Shown here: piece by piece, positions 15,127 through 25,131 of the stretch
Numbering within the stretch: position 1 is the stretch's first letter
How the letters are laid out: every line of letters starts with the position of its first letter
Origin: Cerasibacillus terrae
GTDB taxonomy: Bacteria > Bacillota > Bacilli > Bacillales > Amphibacillaceae
Assembly: GCF_008039555.1 (NCBI RefSeq)
Contig: NZ_VDUW01000007.1
Location: 1-64,000 of the forward strand
Length of the DNA stretch: 64,000 bases
Direction of reading: 5' to 3'
Translations under genes and position numbers: made by a program
The notes under the pieces: generated by a model
The model's database searches: none
Seen by the model: only the letters and a program-made list of their open reading frames with translations
Told to the model about the DNA's origin: nothing

Positions 15127-17202
15127 TTATCGTCTGTCCCAAAAGCGTTGCTGGGCAATGGCCTTGACAAACTCTTTCCCAAAGTTTGGGTTGTTTTTGG
15201 CAAAAACCACTCCGGCTAAGTTGTTTGCATCAGATGGTTGGATATACAAATCAGCTGTTGTTGCAATACCAATTGGTTTATAGTGTTTATATGCCTCATT
15301 TAGGAAATTTAGGATATTAGAGCGGATTTTTCCTTCGCTTTCTGGACCTCCTCCAACAATATAGATGGAGTCATACAAGACTGGATAAGTCGAAATAAAT
15401 GGTGTATCAACTTTGAGTTTTGTACCATCTGTTCCTGTGACCGTCCCCATATTTTCACTGATGATGTCCATAAAAACACCGTAGTGTTCTAATGTCTCTA
15501 GTGCATTTTTAACCTCTTGACCATTAAAACCGTCACCAATTAAGACAGCGACTTTTTGTGTATATGCATAATGTGGTGTGTTATGTGGATTAAGGGATGG
15601 GGAGCTTGCGGTTACTGGAACATTTGCTTTGGTTGGTGGTTTTACTCCTATGCTTTTGGCGATGGCTGTTGCCATTTCTTTATCCACATTGGCAAACATA
15701 TCGACAACTTGCTGGCGTACAGATTTACTTTTTACATATCCAAGATGAAAATTAAATGTCTCTACAATAAGCTGTTTTTCAACAGGTGGCATACTATTCC
15801 AGAAAAGCCTTGGCTGTGAAAAGAAGTCAAAGAACGATTCACCTGGGCGCTCCCTTGTGATATGCCCATCTACTTCTTCAGGATAATGCGCATAACCACC
15901 TTTTTCTGGTGGTGTCTCTGAAGGTGTATTGTTTGCTAAAGAGTTTTTATGATAGTTAACGGAATCTACATCAATTCGATATTTGGAATAACTGTCTCTT
16001 AGATTATAGTTCGTTTCTACAATTGGCTTATTAACCGGTATTTCATTAATATTTCCTGTACCAAGTCGGTGATAATCTGTATCTCGATAGGCAAATGATC
16101 TACCTTGTAAGACGGGGTCATTTGTAAAGCCGATTCCTGGGACAACGGTTGATGGATCAAAGGAAGCCTGCTCTTCTTCAGCAAAATGATTATCGACCAA
16201 TCTATTCAATGTCATTTTACCGATGATTTCCACTGGTATAACTTCTTCTGGCCACAGCTTTGTATCATCTAAAATATCAAAGTCATACTTGAATTCATCT
16301 TCTTCTTCAATTAGTTGCACACCTAATTCATATTCTGGATAAGCCCCCTTCCTAATTGCCTCATGTAAGTCACGTCGGTGGAAGTCTGGATCAACCCCTC
16401 CGATAATATTTGCTTCGTCTAATAATAATGAATGGACACCAAGTACAGGCTTCCATACAAATCGAACAAAAGTTGATTTACCTTGCTCATTAAGAAAACG
16501 GAATGTATTGACTGGCCAAGCTTCCATCATTCGCCAGCTTTTTGGCCGGCCGCGACTGGACATTAGCCACATAATAAAATGCGCAATTTCTTGGTTATTG
16601 GCGACATAATCCCATGCATTATCATGTGCAACAGTAGCTTGCGGGACAGCTGTTCTCGGATTTGGCTTCACTGCATGCACAAAATCGGCAAATTTCATTG
16701 CATCCATAACAGAGAAGACAGCAAAGGAAAGTGCCAGCATGTCATAATTTCCTTCTTGTGTGTAAAATTTAGTTGCGAAACCACGTATATCGATAGCCGT
16801 ATCCTTAGATCCCTTACTTCCGATGAAGTTGGAAAATCGAACGAATACAGGTGTTTTGGTACCAGGTTCCTGCAAAAAATGAGCTCTTGTGACATGATTC
16901 ATAGATTTATATAATTCAAATTCCCCATATGCCCCGTCGCCTCTTGCATGAACTACCTTTTCGGGTATTCTCTCTCGATTAAAATGTGATTGCTTTTTAT
17001 AAAAATGAAAATCCTGAAATAATGCTGGCCCTCGCCTTCCTGCTCGTAACGACCATCGATCATTGGAAATTTTCATTCCAGCATCACTGGTCATTTTCTC
17101 GCCAGGGCCCGTGTTTTTTTCATAGTATTTTTCTAACTGCTCCTCTTTCTCATCTTCATTAATATTCTTTTGATGTCTCGACGATGATTTATCTTTATCC
17201 AT
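15127..17202 (-). CDS. katE: Large-subunit catalase with DJ-1/PfpI-like domain
   Basis: A heme catalase that dismutates hydrogen peroxide. The 691-residue length, the N-terminal extension (polar, Lys/Glu rich) and a C-terminal flavodoxin/DJ-1-like domain (from about residue 540, KVAVLIGDGFNGQEV) mark it as the large clade, like HPII and Bacillus KatE. Core motifs are VVHARGDGAYGEFELY with the catalytic His, FVRFSNFIGSKGSKDT, and YRDTDYHRLGTGNINEIPVN near the heme-binding end. GGGTGA lies before the ATG at 17202; an ATG four codons earlier overlaps it. In Bacillus this class is a general-stress enzyme, which I infer but cannot show. It stands alone. Confidence 0.94.
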   Translation of the reverse strand: MDKDKSSSRHQKNINEDEKEEQLEKYYEKNTGPGEKMTSDAGMKISNDRWSLRAGRRGPALFQDFHFYKKQSHFNRERIPEKVVHARGDGAYGEFELYKSMNHVTRAHFLQEPGTKTPVFVRFSNFIGSKGSKDTAIDIRGFATKFYTQEGNYDMLALSFAVFSVMDAMKFADFVHAVKPNPRTAVPQATVAHDNAWDYVANNQEIAHFIMWLMSSRGRPKSWRMMEAWPVNTFRFLNEQGKSTFVRFVWKPVLGVHSLLLDEANIIGGVDPDFHRRDLHEAIRKGAYPEYELGVQLIEEEDEFKYDFDILDDTKLWPEEVIPVEIIGKMTLNRLVDNHFAEEEQASFDPSTVVPGIGFTNDPVLQGRSFAYRDTDYHRLGTGNINEIPVNKPIVETNYNLRDSYSKYRIDVDSVNYHKNSLANNTPSETPPEKGGYAHYPEEVDGHITRERPGESFFDFFSQPRLFWNSMPPVEKQLIVETFNFHLGYVKSKSVRQQVVDMFANVDKEMATAIAKSIGVKPPTKANVPVTASSPSLNPHNTPHYAYTQKVAVLIGDGFNGQEVKNALETLEHYGVFMDIISENMGTVTGTDGTKLKVDTPFISTYPVLYDSIYIVGGGPESEGKIRSNILNFLNEAYKHYKPIGIATTADLYIQPSDANNLAGVVFAKNNPNFGKEFVKAIAQQRFWDRR

Positions 17203-17522
17203 ATAATCACCCATCCTAGTTGTTTTTTAAACTCCATTTATATACTTATGATTGATTTAGGAATTTAGAACATTATGTTTCAAAAAATGGATGATGGTAC
17301 ACATTTCTTCTTGAAAATAATATAGGAAGGGAAAAATAAACTTGTTATAAAATAATGAACAACTATTATAAGTCCCGTCCTTTTTTAGGATAGACCTAAA
17401 AGGTAGTCATTTACACCCATATGATATTTGTTTATCTGGGTATAAAGTGTTATATTTACTCATATGTATTTATTTATATTGAGCGAATAGTTCTAAATTT
17501 TTTAAAAGAAAGGATACAGATA
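17203..17522. other. Divergent promoter region, catalase/chemoreceptor
   Basis: About 320 bases between divergent katE and the chemoreceptor gene. AT-rich, with no convincing sigma-B or sigma-D promoter, repeat or RNA gene seen. Confidence 0.4.
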
Positions 17523-19238
17523 ATGGCTAGGAAAAATGCAATTACATTCAGATTAGGTATGATTATTATGGGAATTCTTCTATTCTGTATTATCATTATC
17601 TTTTTCTCGATGTATAGGGCAAATTACAAAGAAATTTCTAAAGCAGCTGGGGTAGAAGCCTACGGATGTGCGAATATTACAACGGCACTTGTTAATCCAA
17701 GCGATATTGCTAAAATTAAATCCGGTGATAAAGAAACAGCTGCAAAAGTTGGGGAAGACATTAGTTGGACCATTCAACATAAGGGAATATTTGAAGGACA
17801 ATATGTGATGGATCTTGACCGTACTCTTTTGGCAGTAGATGAAAACATGCTGGAACAAGGATTTGAGGTTGGTGATACATTTCATATGAGTGAAGAGGAT
17901 TTGGAAACACTGAAATTAACCAAGGCACCTGTTTATTCCGATGTTTATGAGTTTGGTGGAATGAAGCGTTTGACAGGTTATGCGCCAATATTTGAAGACC
18001 ATGATCCAGATAAAGATATTGTAGCCATTAGTGCGATTGACTTTGAGTCTAGCATTCTACAAACCCGCACATGGGATATGATTAAGGGGAGCTTTTTTGT
18101 TGCAATCATTCCTATTTTGCTTGCAGGTGTGATTACGATTTTTCTAATCAGGAAGACAACCGCACCTTTACATAAAATTACTCAGTTTGCCAATCGCGTT
18201 GCAAAAGGAGATTTAACAGTAGAAAAACTGCCTGTTAAAGGAAACGATGAAATAACTCAACTTTCAAAAGACTTAAATATGATGACAGATAATCTAAAAT
18301 CTATCATTGGAGATTTAGCATCAAGTTCTTCACAAGTAGCAACAACGTCCGAGGAATTAACTGCTAGTTCAGAAGAGATTTCTGCTTCAGCAGAGAGTAA
18401 TTTAACTGCCGTTTATCAAGTTAAAAATGGCTCACAAAAGCAAGTGCAGATTATCCATGATACCAATCAAACCCTTTCAACAATCGCCTCCAAGACAGAC
18501 GTGATTAGTGAAAAAACAAAAGAGCTAAATACACAGTCACATACTGCAACAGAAAAAGCTGCATACGGGGGCACAATAGTTGACCAATCTATTAGTCAGA
18601 TGGATACGATTAATGAGAAATCAAGACATTTATCTGAATCTGTAAATCAATTAAATAAAAAATCAGGAGAAATCAATGATATTATTACAATCATTACGAA
18701 AATATCAGAAAAAACTAATTTACTTGCTCTAAATGCATCTATTGAAGCTTCCCGTGCAGGTGAGAGCGGAAAAGGGTTTGCTGTTGTTGCTGCTGAAATA
18801 CGAAACTTAGCAGAACAATCATCTGCAGCAACTCAGAAAATTAGCAATCTCATTCATGAAGTGCAGCTCGGTACAAAAGAGGCGGTAGAGGAAACAAATG
18901 AAAGTATCGAATCTTTAAAAACAGGTACAACATTAATTCGAGATGCTGGAAATGCGTTTTATGAAATCAATGATGCGATTGATGAAGTGACAACAGACAT
19001 AGATACAATCAATAGGGATCTCCTGCTCATTGCTGGTGAGGTAGAAAATATTGTTCAATCCATGGAAAGCATTGAGATGATTTCAACAGAAAGTGCTAAT
19101 AATACAGTAAGTGTATTAACTCAATCAGAAGAACAGACAGCAGCAATTGAAGAGATGAGTACATTAATGGAAACATTAACCGAGATGGCTGAGGAACTGA
19201 ATAAGCGAACATACCAATTTAAACTTCCAGATGCTTAA
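17523..19238 (+). CDS. Methyl-accepting chemotaxis protein
   Basis: A 571-residue transmembrane chemoreceptor. A first membrane helix (about 10-32) and a second (about 190-212) bracket an extracellular sensor of about 155 residues. Then come a HAMP linker and a long cytoplasmic coiled coil with the signalling hairpin [18 protein letters not shown] and [18 protein letters not shown], which docks CheA and CheW. The sensor is too short for a double Cache and may be a single-Cache or related fold; its ligand is unknown. The ATG at 17523 has AAAGGAT upstream; the frame runs 34 codons further but that part has no ribosome binding site. No chemotaxis kinase genes are nearby. Confidence 0.92.
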   Translation: MARKNAITFRLGMIIMGILLFCIIIIFFSMYRANYKEISKAAGVEAYGCANITTALVNPSDIAKIKSGDKETAAKVGEDISWTIQHKGIFEGQYVMDLDRTLLAVDENMLEQGFEVGDTFHMSEEDLETLKLTKAPVYSDVYEFGGMKRLTGYAPIFEDHDPDKDIVAISAIDFESSILQTRTWDMIKGSFFVAIIPILLAGVITIFLIRKTTAPLHKITQFANRVAKGDLTVEKLPVKGNDEITQLSKDLNMMTDNLKSIIGDLASSSSQVATTSEELTASSEEISASAESNLTAVYQVKNGSQKQVQIIHDTNQTLSTIASKTDVISEKTKELNTQSHTATEKAAYGGTIVDQSISQMDTINEKSRHLSESVNQLNKKSGEINDIITIITKISEKTNLLALNASIEASRAGESGKGFAVVAAEIRNLAEQSSAATQKISNLIHEVQLGTKEAVEETNESIESLKTGTTLIRDAGNAFYEINDAIDEVTTDIDTINRDLLLIAGEVENIVQSMESIEMISTESANNTVSVLTQSEEQTAAIEEMSTLMETLTEMAEELNKRTYQFKLPDA

Positions 19239-19245
19239 AAACTAT

Positions 19246-19280
19246 GGACGGATGGACAGAATTTGCCTTTCCGTCCTTTT
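19246..19280 (+). terminator. Terminator of chemoreceptor gene
   Basis: GGACGG and CCGTCC form a stem, followed by TTTT, eight bases past the chemoreceptor stop. Confidence 0.75.
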
Positions 19281-19289
19281 GATATATGC

Positions 19290-19952
19290 TTAATCCCTGA
19301 TTTCAACTCCCCCAAAAGCTGCTAAACAATTTATTTTTAATAGGGGCAGGTCTTCGTGATTATCGTTCATACGATTTTTTAGTTTGTTTTCCCATCCTCC
19401 AAAAATAGGGATACCAGTAGTTTCTACACGTACATTGTCAGGTATGGTAATAGAAATCCCTCCGAATAATGCTGTACAATCAAGGTGAGCACCATCATCA
19501 GAAATAATTATATCTCGCAAATCAAGCTCTACTCCACCAAATACTGCGGTAACACTACCACCCTGGAAACTTTCTGACTCACTTCGAATGTCCACTCCTG
19601 AAAATAGAGAAAAGGTTTGAATAGTACGGTTTGCATGGTGCTTTGCCTTATGGTTAAATTTGGAGAAAGTAAAAACCAAACCGATTAAAATTAAAATGAC
19701 TGGCCATAGAAACGCAGTTAAGTCGATTTCAATCCATTGGTCCACCAAAATAAAACTCCCAATAAAGACGAATAATAATCCGGAAAGATAGGAGTAAGTA
19801 GAACGAAAAATATGAATGATACCAATGATGATAAAAATAAGTGGCCACCATATCTTTAGAACAGTTAAAAAGTCCCATATATTCGCTTGCTGTAGTAAAA
19901 AGCTAAAACCAAACACAATCAAAAATAGGCCAATCCAATGTTTTCCTGACAA
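19290..19952 (-). CDS. LiaF-like cell-wall-stress membrane protein
   Basis: A 220-residue protein with four predicted membrane helices in residues 1-98 and a soluble beta-rich domain (about 108-220) of repeated blocks: SLFSGVDIRSES, AVFGGVELDLRD, ALFGGISITIP and AAFGGVEIRD. This matches the LiaF/YvqF C-terminal domain family linked to envelope stress. LiaF inhibits the LiaS kinase, but no LiaRS system is in the window, so a sensor or adaptor role is only inferred. Translation probably starts at TTG 19952, with GGGAGG eight bases upstream. It is convergent with the chemoreceptor and appears to be a single-gene unit. Confidence 0.8.
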   Translation of the reverse strand: MSGKHWIGLFLIVFGFSFLLQQANIWDFLTVLKIWWPLIFIIIGIIHIFRSTYSYLSGLLFVFIGSFILVDQWIEIDLTAFLWPVILILIGLVFTFSKFNHKAKHHANRTIQTFSLFSGVDIRSESESFQGGSVTAVFGGVELDLRDIIISDDGAHLDCTALFGGISITIPDNVRVETTGIPIFGGWENKLKNRMNDNHEDLPLLKINCLAAFGGVEIRD

Positions 19953-19998
19953 ATATATAACCTCCCGTCCCTCATATGGATAAAATTAAAAGCACAAT

Positions 19999-20093
19999 AA
20001 GTGGAGGATCAACAGCCAGTAAAGGCCCGATTCGTTCAACTAACAATCAGTGGGAGAAGAAAAAACCTCTCACTGATTGAAGTTTCACTTTAT
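19999..20093 (+). repeat. Dispersed structured repeat, 3' part (copy 1)
   Basis: Matches the 3' two thirds of the elements at 32189 and 32744, from the GTGGAGGATCAACAGCCAGT block to the ending TTTCACTTTAT. The CAATCAGTGGGAG / CTCTCACTGATTG hairpin is intact; the 5' third is absent. Confidence 0.85.
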
Positions 20094-20153
20094 GAGTTTT
20101 AATGCACTTTCAGTTGCAAAGACATGTTCTACCGTTGAGTTTCTCTCTTTCTA

Positions 20154-21674
20154 TTAAAAGAGCCCTAGGGAATTTTGTTTGTAGTTTGTCAGAACACTTT
20201 TAGTTTCTTGATAGAGTTCTAATGTTTTTGCATGGGTTTCGCGACCAATACCTGACATTTTATAGCCACCAAATGTAGCTCCTGCTGGAATTTCGTTATA
20301 GGTATTTGTCCAAACCCGTCCTGCTTGAATAGTACGACCAGCACGATACGTAATATCTACATTACGGGACCATACGCCAGCCGCTAGACCATAAGAGGTA
20401 TCATTTGCAATCTCCATTGCTTCATCGAAATCTTTAAATGTTGTAACAGCAAGAACAGGTCCAAAGATTTCTTCTTGGAAGATACGCATTTTATTATTGC
20501 CTTTGAAAATTGTTGGTTTGATATAATTACCATTTTGCAAATCTCCATCAAAATGGTTTTCTCTACCACCAATTAAGCATTCAGCACCTTCGTCTTTACC
20601 TAATTTAATGTAAGAAAGAATTTTTTCTTGTTGTTCACTAGAGTTTTGGGCACCTATCATGACTTCTGTGTCTAATGGGTTCCCAACTTTAATGGATTTC
20701 ACACGTTCAAGTGCACGTTCCATAAATTGATCATAAATTGATTCTTGGATTAATGCACGAGAAGGGCATGTACAAACTTCCCCAGTATTTAATGCGAACA
20801 TAAGGAAGCCTTCTATTGCTTTATCTAAATAGCCATCATCTCTATCCATCACATCTTCAAAGAATATGTTCGGTGATTTACCACCAAGTTCAAGAGTGAC
20901 AGGGATAAGATTTTCTGTTGCATACTGCATAATTTGCCGACCGACTGCCGTGGAACCTGTAAAAGCAACTTTAGATATACGTGGGTTAGTAGCAAGTGGT
21001 TTCCCTACTTCGACACCAAAACCATTAACTACGTTTAGTACGCCTGCAGGTAATAAGTCATGAATAATTTCCATAAGAACCATAATAGATGCTGGTGTTT
21101 GTTCAGCTGGCTTTAAGACGACACAATTACCCGCTGCTAAAGCTGGAGCAAGTTTCCAGGAAGCCATAAGAATAGGAAAATTCCAAGGGATAATTTGTCC
21201 AACAACGCCTAATGGTTCATGAAAGTGATATGCTACTGTATCATGATCTATTTGAGTAATCCCACTTTCTTGTGCACGAATAACACTTGCGAAATAGCGG
21301 AAATGGTCGGCAGCCATTGGAATGTCCATATTTAATGTTTCACGTACAGCTTTTCCATTATCCCAAGTTTCAGCTACGGCAATAGTTTCTAGATTTTCTT
21401 CCATGCGATCTGCGATTTTATTCAAAATAAGTGCACGTTCAGCTGGTGAAGTTTTACCCCAGGCATCTTTTGCGGCATGTGCTGCATCTAATGCTAATTC
21501 AATGTCTTCTGCAGTGGAACGTGCCGCTTTCGTAAATACTTCGCCGGTTACTGGTGATTTATTTTCAAAGTATTGTCCTTTTACAGGCGCAACCCATTTA
21601 CCACCAATAAAATTATCATACTTTTCTTTGAAGTGAACAATAGCTCCTTCGGTATTCGGATTTGCATAAATCAT
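20154..21674 (-). CDS. NAD-dependent aldehyde dehydrogenase (copy 1)
   Basis: A 506-residue aldehyde dehydrogenase of the ExaC/acetaldehyde dehydrogenase II type. It has [20 protein letters not shown] near the NAD site, FTGSTAVGR for NAD binding, LELGGKSPN with the general-base Glu, and [11 protein letters not shown] with the catalytic Cys. The double-Cys CTC form is typical of this subgroup. The start [11 protein letters not shown] has GGGAGAG upstream. It is strikingly similar to the next aldehyde dehydrogenase at 22410-23930, with nearly identical N-terminal 60 residues. It has its own upstream region and so is probably transcribed separately from the second copy. Confidence 0.95.
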   Translation of the reverse strand: MIYANPNTEGAIVHFKEKYDNFIGGKWVAPVKGQYFENKSPVTGEVFTKAARSTAEDIELALDAAHAAKDAWGKTSPAERALILNKIADRMEENLETIAVAETWDNGKAVRETLNMDIPMAADHFRYFASVIRAQESGITQIDHDTVAYHFHEPLGVVGQIIPWNFPILMASWKLAPALAAGNCVVLKPAEQTPASIMVLMEIIHDLLPAGVLNVVNGFGVEVGKPLATNPRISKVAFTGSTAVGRQIMQYATENLIPVTLELGGKSPNIFFEDVMDRDDGYLDKAIEGFLMFALNTGEVCTCPSRALIQESIYDQFMERALERVKSIKVGNPLDTEVMIGAQNSSEQQEKILSYIKLGKDEGAECLIGGRENHFDGDLQNGNYIKPTIFKGNNKMRIFQEEIFGPVLAVTTFKDFDEAMEIANDTSYGLAAGVWSRNVDITYRAGRTIQAGRVWTNTYNEIPAGATFGGYKMSGIGRETHAKTLELYQETKSVLTNYKQNSLGLF

Positions 21675-22025
21675 ATTATTACTCTCCCTTTTATTATAAT
21701 GAAAGCTTGCATTACTGTATGAATATGTTAGCATTTCTGAAGTTATTCATATAACCTGTTTTATACTTTTGATTATTCATCTTAATAAAGTAATTCAAAC
21801 AATATGCTACACATTGTATAAATCAGAAAAAGTGGAAGTAAAACATGAATCTATTGTGTGGTTAGATATTGACAATGACGCTTGTTAAAGGGAAAAAGTC
21901 TCTATGTTGGTTATTCAGTAAGATATAAAAACTTGTTAAGAATTAGGATGTTACAAAGGACTGTTCAAAAATAAAAAAGATGTCTCAATATGCTTAATTT
22001 CTTAGCATTTGAGACATCTTATATC
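21675..22025. other. Intergenic, promoter region of aldehyde dehydrogenase 1
   Basis: About 350 bases upstream of the first aldehyde dehydrogenase. It holds the terminator at 21974-22021. A TATAAAACAGG string (minus strand, about 21755) recurs upstream of the second copy near 24020, so it may be a shared promoter part. No gene seen. Confidence 0.45.
21974..22021 (-). terminator. Terminator after DUF779 gene
   Basis: AAGATGTCTCAA and TTGAGACATCTT form a long hairpin with an inner GCTAAG/CTTAGC-like part, followed on the minus strand by TTTTTTA. It directly follows the DUF779 stop. Confidence 0.88.
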
Positions 22026-22388
22026 TTATAGGAGTTTTTTTATTTCTTCGTATTCTTCATCTGAGAAAACACGAGATCTTGTTATAAAATGGCGTTCTTC
22101 TACACTATCAAGTGAGAATGTTGCACCTCGTCCTTCGACAGCATCAATGATTAATTGGGTGTGTTTCCAGTAATCATATTGACTTTTATGAATATAAAAC
22201 GGTACATCACCGATTTTTCCAAGAAGAACGTCAGAATCTCCTAGTTTGAAATCCCCATCTTTATAGCACATTGGGGCAGAGCCATCACAGCAACCACCTG
22301 ATTGATAAAACATGATTTCGCCGTGTATATTTTTAATCGAATCAATTAATTGTAGTGCTTCATCTGTTGCAACAACACGTTCTACCAT
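22026..22388 (-). CDS. DUF779 protein
   Basis: A 120-residue soluble protein of the DUF779 family. It has a Cys-rich motif YQSGGCCDGSAPMCY at about residues 28-42 that could bind metal, and a later VPFYIHKSQYDYWKHTQLI block. DUF779 genes are repeatedly found beside acetaldehyde dehydrogenases of this type, and here it follows the second copy by 21 bp in one operon. A helper, metallochaperone or redox role is an inference from context; no activity is established to my knowledge. The ATG at 22388 has GGAGAGG upstream. Confidence 0.88.
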   Translation of the reverse strand: MVERVVATDEALQLIDSIKNIHGEIMFYQSGGCCDGSAPMCYKDGDFKLGDSDVLLGKIGDVPFYIHKSQYDYWKHTQLIIDAVEGRGATFSLDSVEERHFITRSRVFSDEEYEEIKKLL

Positions 22389-22409
22389 AAATGGACCTCT
22401 CCTTTCGAT

Positions 22410-23930
22410 TTAGAAGAATCCTTGAGGTTTTCGATCGTAACTGACTAATAATGTTTTTGTTTGTTGGTAGTGTTCCAACATCATTGCATGGTTTTCACGG
22501 CCGATACCGGATAATTTATAACCACCGAATGCTGCACCTGCTGGATATTGGTGATACGTATTTGTCCAAACACGACCAGCTTGGATTGCACGGCCAGCAC
22601 GATAAGCAATATCTCCGTTACGTGACCATACACCAGCACCTAAACCATAAAGTGTATCATTTGCGATTTCCATTGCTTCGTCAAAGTCTTTGAATGTTGT
22701 AACAGCAAGAACAGGTCCAAAGATTTCTTCTTGGAAGATACGCATTTTGTTGTGTCCTTTAAATACGGTTGGTTCGACGTAGTTACCATTTTCAAGGTCA
22801 CCATTTAGACGGTTTTCTCCACCACCGATTAGACATTCAGCACCTTCTTCTTTACCAAGTTTCATGTAAGAAAGGATTTTTTCTTTTTGTTCATTAGAAG
22901 CTTGTGCACCCATCATCACTTCTGTATCAAGTGGGTTACCGATTTTAATTGCTTTAACGCGTTCCAATGCACGTTCCATAAATTTATCATAGATAGATTC
23001 TTGGATTAATGCACGAGATGGACACGTACAAATTTCTCCAGAGTTTAATGCGAACATAACTAAGCCTTCGATCGCTTTATCTAAAAATTCATCATCTTGA
23101 TTCATCACATCTTCAAAGAATACGTTTGGTGATTTACCACCAAGTTCAAGTGTAACAGGAATGATATTCTCTGTTGCATATTGCATAATTTGACGACCGA
23201 CTGCAGTTGAACCAGTGAATGCAATTTTTGCAATACGTGGGTTTGTAGCTAGTGGTTTACCAACTTCAATACCGAAACCATTGACTACATTAAGAACACC
23301 AGCTGGAAGTAAATCTTGGATTAATTCTACTAATACCATAATAGAAGCTGGAGTTTGTTCTGCTGGTTTTAATACAATACAGTTACCTGTAGCAAGTGCT
23401 GGAGCGATTTTCCATACACCCATTAAAATAGGGAAGTTCCATGGAATAATTTGTCCAACAACACCTAGTGGTTCATGGAAGTGATATGCTACAGTGTCAT
23501 TATCTAATTGTGTAGTACGTCCTTCTTGTGCTCGAATAGTACTAGCAAAATAGCGAAAATGATCAATCGCTAAAGGAATGTCTGCATTTAATGTTTCACG
23601 TACAGCTTTCCCGTTGTCCCAAGTTTCAGCTACTGCAAGCTTTTCTAGGTTTTCTTCTAAACGATCCGCAATTTTATTTAAAATGAGGGCACGTTCAGCT
23701 GTGGAAGTTTTGCCCCAAGCATCTTTAGCTGCATGTGCCGCATCTAATGCTAGTTCTATATCTTCTGCTGTGGAACGAGCAGCTTTTGTAAATACTTCAC
23801 CTGTCACCGGTGATTTATTTTCAAAATACTGTCCTTTTACAGGGGGAACCCATTTTCCACCAATAAAATTATCGTATTTTTCTTTGAAGTTAATAATGGC
23901 CCCTTCAGTATTAGGATTTGCATAAATCAT
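22410..23930 (-). CDS. NAD-dependent aldehyde dehydrogenase (copy 2)
   Basis: A 506-residue paralogue of the enzyme at 20154-21674. It keeps all active-site motifs: [54 protein letters not shown] and [11 protein letters not shown] with catalytic Cys. Differences cluster around residues 150-160 and the C-terminal tail. The start [11 protein letters not shown] has GGGAGAG upstream, the same as copy 1. It is the first gene of an operon with DUF779, which suggests it is the ancestral copy and copy 1 the duplicate. Preferred substrates are likely short aliphatic aldehydes such as acetaldehyde, by family. Confidence 0.95.
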   Translation of the reverse strand: MIYANPNTEGAIINFKEKYDNFIGGKWVPPVKGQYFENKSPVTGEVFTKAARSTAEDIELALDAAHAAKDAWGKTSTAERALILNKIADRLEENLEKLAVAETWDNGKAVRETLNADIPLAIDHFRYFASTIRAQEGRTTQLDNDTVAYHFHEPLGVVGQIIPWNFPILMGVWKIAPALATGNCIVLKPAEQTPASIMVLVELIQDLLPAGVLNVVNGFGIEVGKPLATNPRIAKIAFTGSTAVGRQIMQYATENIIPVTLELGGKSPNVFFEDVMNQDDEFLDKAIEGLVMFALNSGEICTCPSRALIQESIYDKFMERALERVKAIKIGNPLDTEVMMGAQASNEQKEKILSYMKLGKEEGAECLIGGGENRLNGDLENGNYVEPTVFKGHNKMRIFQEEIFGPVLAVTTFKDFDEAMEIANDTLYGLGAGVWSRNGDIAYRAGRAIQAGRVWTNTYHQYPAGAAFGGYKLSGIGRENHAMMLEHYQQTKTLLVSYDRKPQGFF

Positions 23931-24363
23931 AGTTGTTTCTCTCCCTCTTGATGTTAGTGAAACAAAGGATATGAATGCGTGTACATTGCTTATATAATCA
24001 TCCACAAAGTTTGTTTCCTGTTTTATAATGCTCCTATTTTTTTGAAAAAACAAGTGATATGTTTTGATAAAATGAATGCTGAAATACTATATTATTTGTG
24101 TTTGTAATGGCATTAAATTCATATATATCAATGAATATGGTAATTATAAATTTTAACTTTCATTGTTTCGTTTTACAATAATTACCTGCTTCCTTATATT
24201 TAGCTTTTAATTATTTAAAATTATTACTCTTTAGGTATTGTTTCAAACCCTATTTAATCTCCTAGTTTATTGCTGAATTATATGAGGATTATAAAAATTT
24301 ATTGTGACTATGATATTATATAGGAAAGTTTGACATAATCTTTGAGTAGAAGATGGTGAAAAT
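23931..24363. other. Intergenic, promoter region
   Basis: AT-rich stretch upstream of the second aldehyde dehydrogenase and of the cupin. A TATAAAACAGG string on the minus strand near 24020 matches that in front of copy 1. No gene or repeat seen otherwise. Confidence 0.4.
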
Positions 24364-24461
24364 ATGGATCATATGAATCAAAAGTTACAAAAGCGCATAA
24401 TCAATCTGTTGTAAAAGAAATAAAAAATAGAATGGGAAAATTACAGAAGGAAAGTGAATAA
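24364..24461 (+). pseudogene. Short frameshifted ORF, possibly CsoR-like
   Basis: ATG 24364 gives MDHMNQKLQKR, and a one-base shift then continues as HNQSVVKEIKNRMGKLQKESE and ends at TAA directly before the cupin ATG. The composition recalls the N-terminus of CsoR-type metal or persulfide repressors, but the Cys/His-bearing core is absent. It could be a decayed and truncated regulator, or noncoding. Part of it serves as the cupin ribosome binding site (AAGGAAAG). Confidence 0.3.
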
Positions 24462-24818
24462 ATGGAGATTTATAGTTTTGAAAAGAAGGTAGGGAAAAAG
24501 ATTACGAAATATGATTCCGACTTTGTGATGAACAAGATTCTACATACAGAAAATAAGACACATATTGCTTGTATGCACCTAAAAGCGGGAGGAATTGTTG
24601 GCCTGCATGAGGCGATTGTTCCGCAACTTTTGCTTGTCGTACAGGGTGAAGCAACTGTAACTGGTAAGGACAATCAAAGCAAACAAGTATATGAAGGAGA
24701 TGCTGTCTTTTGGGAAAAGGGTGAGCTCCATAAAACAGTGTCTAAACATGGAATGATGGCGATTGTAATAGAAGGGGAATCGCTTAATCCAGGTCTCTAT
24801 ATGCCAGTAGATTCATGA
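24462..24818 (+). CDS. Small cupin-domain protein
   Basis: A 118-residue single-domain cupin. Residues about 38-105 form the beta-barrel: ACMHLKAGGIVGLHEAIVPQLLLVVQG covers motif 1, and YEGDAVFWEKGELHKTVS covers motif 2 with a final His. Several usual metal ligands of motif 1 are reduced to one His and a Glu, so metal binding is uncertain. Such small cupins act as sugar isomerases, dioxygenases or sensors; none can be chosen here. AAGGAAAG lies upstream of the ATG. It precedes a TPP riboswitch that controls the next gene. Confidence 0.75.
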   Translation: MEIYSFEKKVGKKITKYDSDFVMNKILHTENKTHIACMHLKAGGIVGLHEAIVPQLLLVVQGEATVTGKDNQSKQVYEGDAVFWEKGELHKTVSKHGMMAIVIEGESLNPGLYMPVDS

Positions 24819-24889
24819 ACAATAAAAACTACAAATTTTTTGACAAACATCTTTTACTATGTTTAGCTAGATAGTAATTGAATATACGA

Positions 24890-24974
24890 ATCACTAGGGG
24901 AGCAATTTATTGCTGAGAAAGACATGTCTTGACCCTTTGAACCTGATCTAGTTCATACTAGCGTAGGGAAGTGT
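24890..24974 (+). promoter_or_regulatory. TPP riboswitch (THI element)
   Basis: The conserved blocks appear in order: CTAGGGGAGC, TGCTGAGA, GACCCTTTGAACCTGATCTA, GTTCATACTAGCGTAGGGAA. P1 pairs CACT with AGTG. It is followed by a terminator and then tenA. This is the standard arrangement for shutting off thiamine genes when TPP is high. Confidence 0.95.
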
Positions 24975-25018
24975 AGCTATCAGTACGTGATGTAGTATCC
25001 GTCAACTCTATTATTCTA

Positions 25019-25047
25019 CCATCCCCTATTTTTAGTGGATGGTTTTT
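25019..25047 (+). terminator. Riboswitch expression-platform terminator
   Basis: CCATCC and GGATGG enclose a T-rich loop and are followed by TTTTT. It lies between the TPP aptamer and tenA, so it probably acts as the ligand-controlled terminator. Confidence 0.8.
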
Positions 25048-25131
25048 GTTTTAATTCTGTATAAGACTGTCTGCCTAAGCTATTCTCCTCCTTTGATTAT
25101 GATATTCAATAATACATAGAAGGAGTGGTGT

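Noticed and set aside
17203-17240. GTTTAA-N14-GGGTGA on the minus strand, resembling a sigma-B promoter for katE
   Set aside because: The would-be -10 box overlaps the start codon region, so transcription would begin inside the gene.
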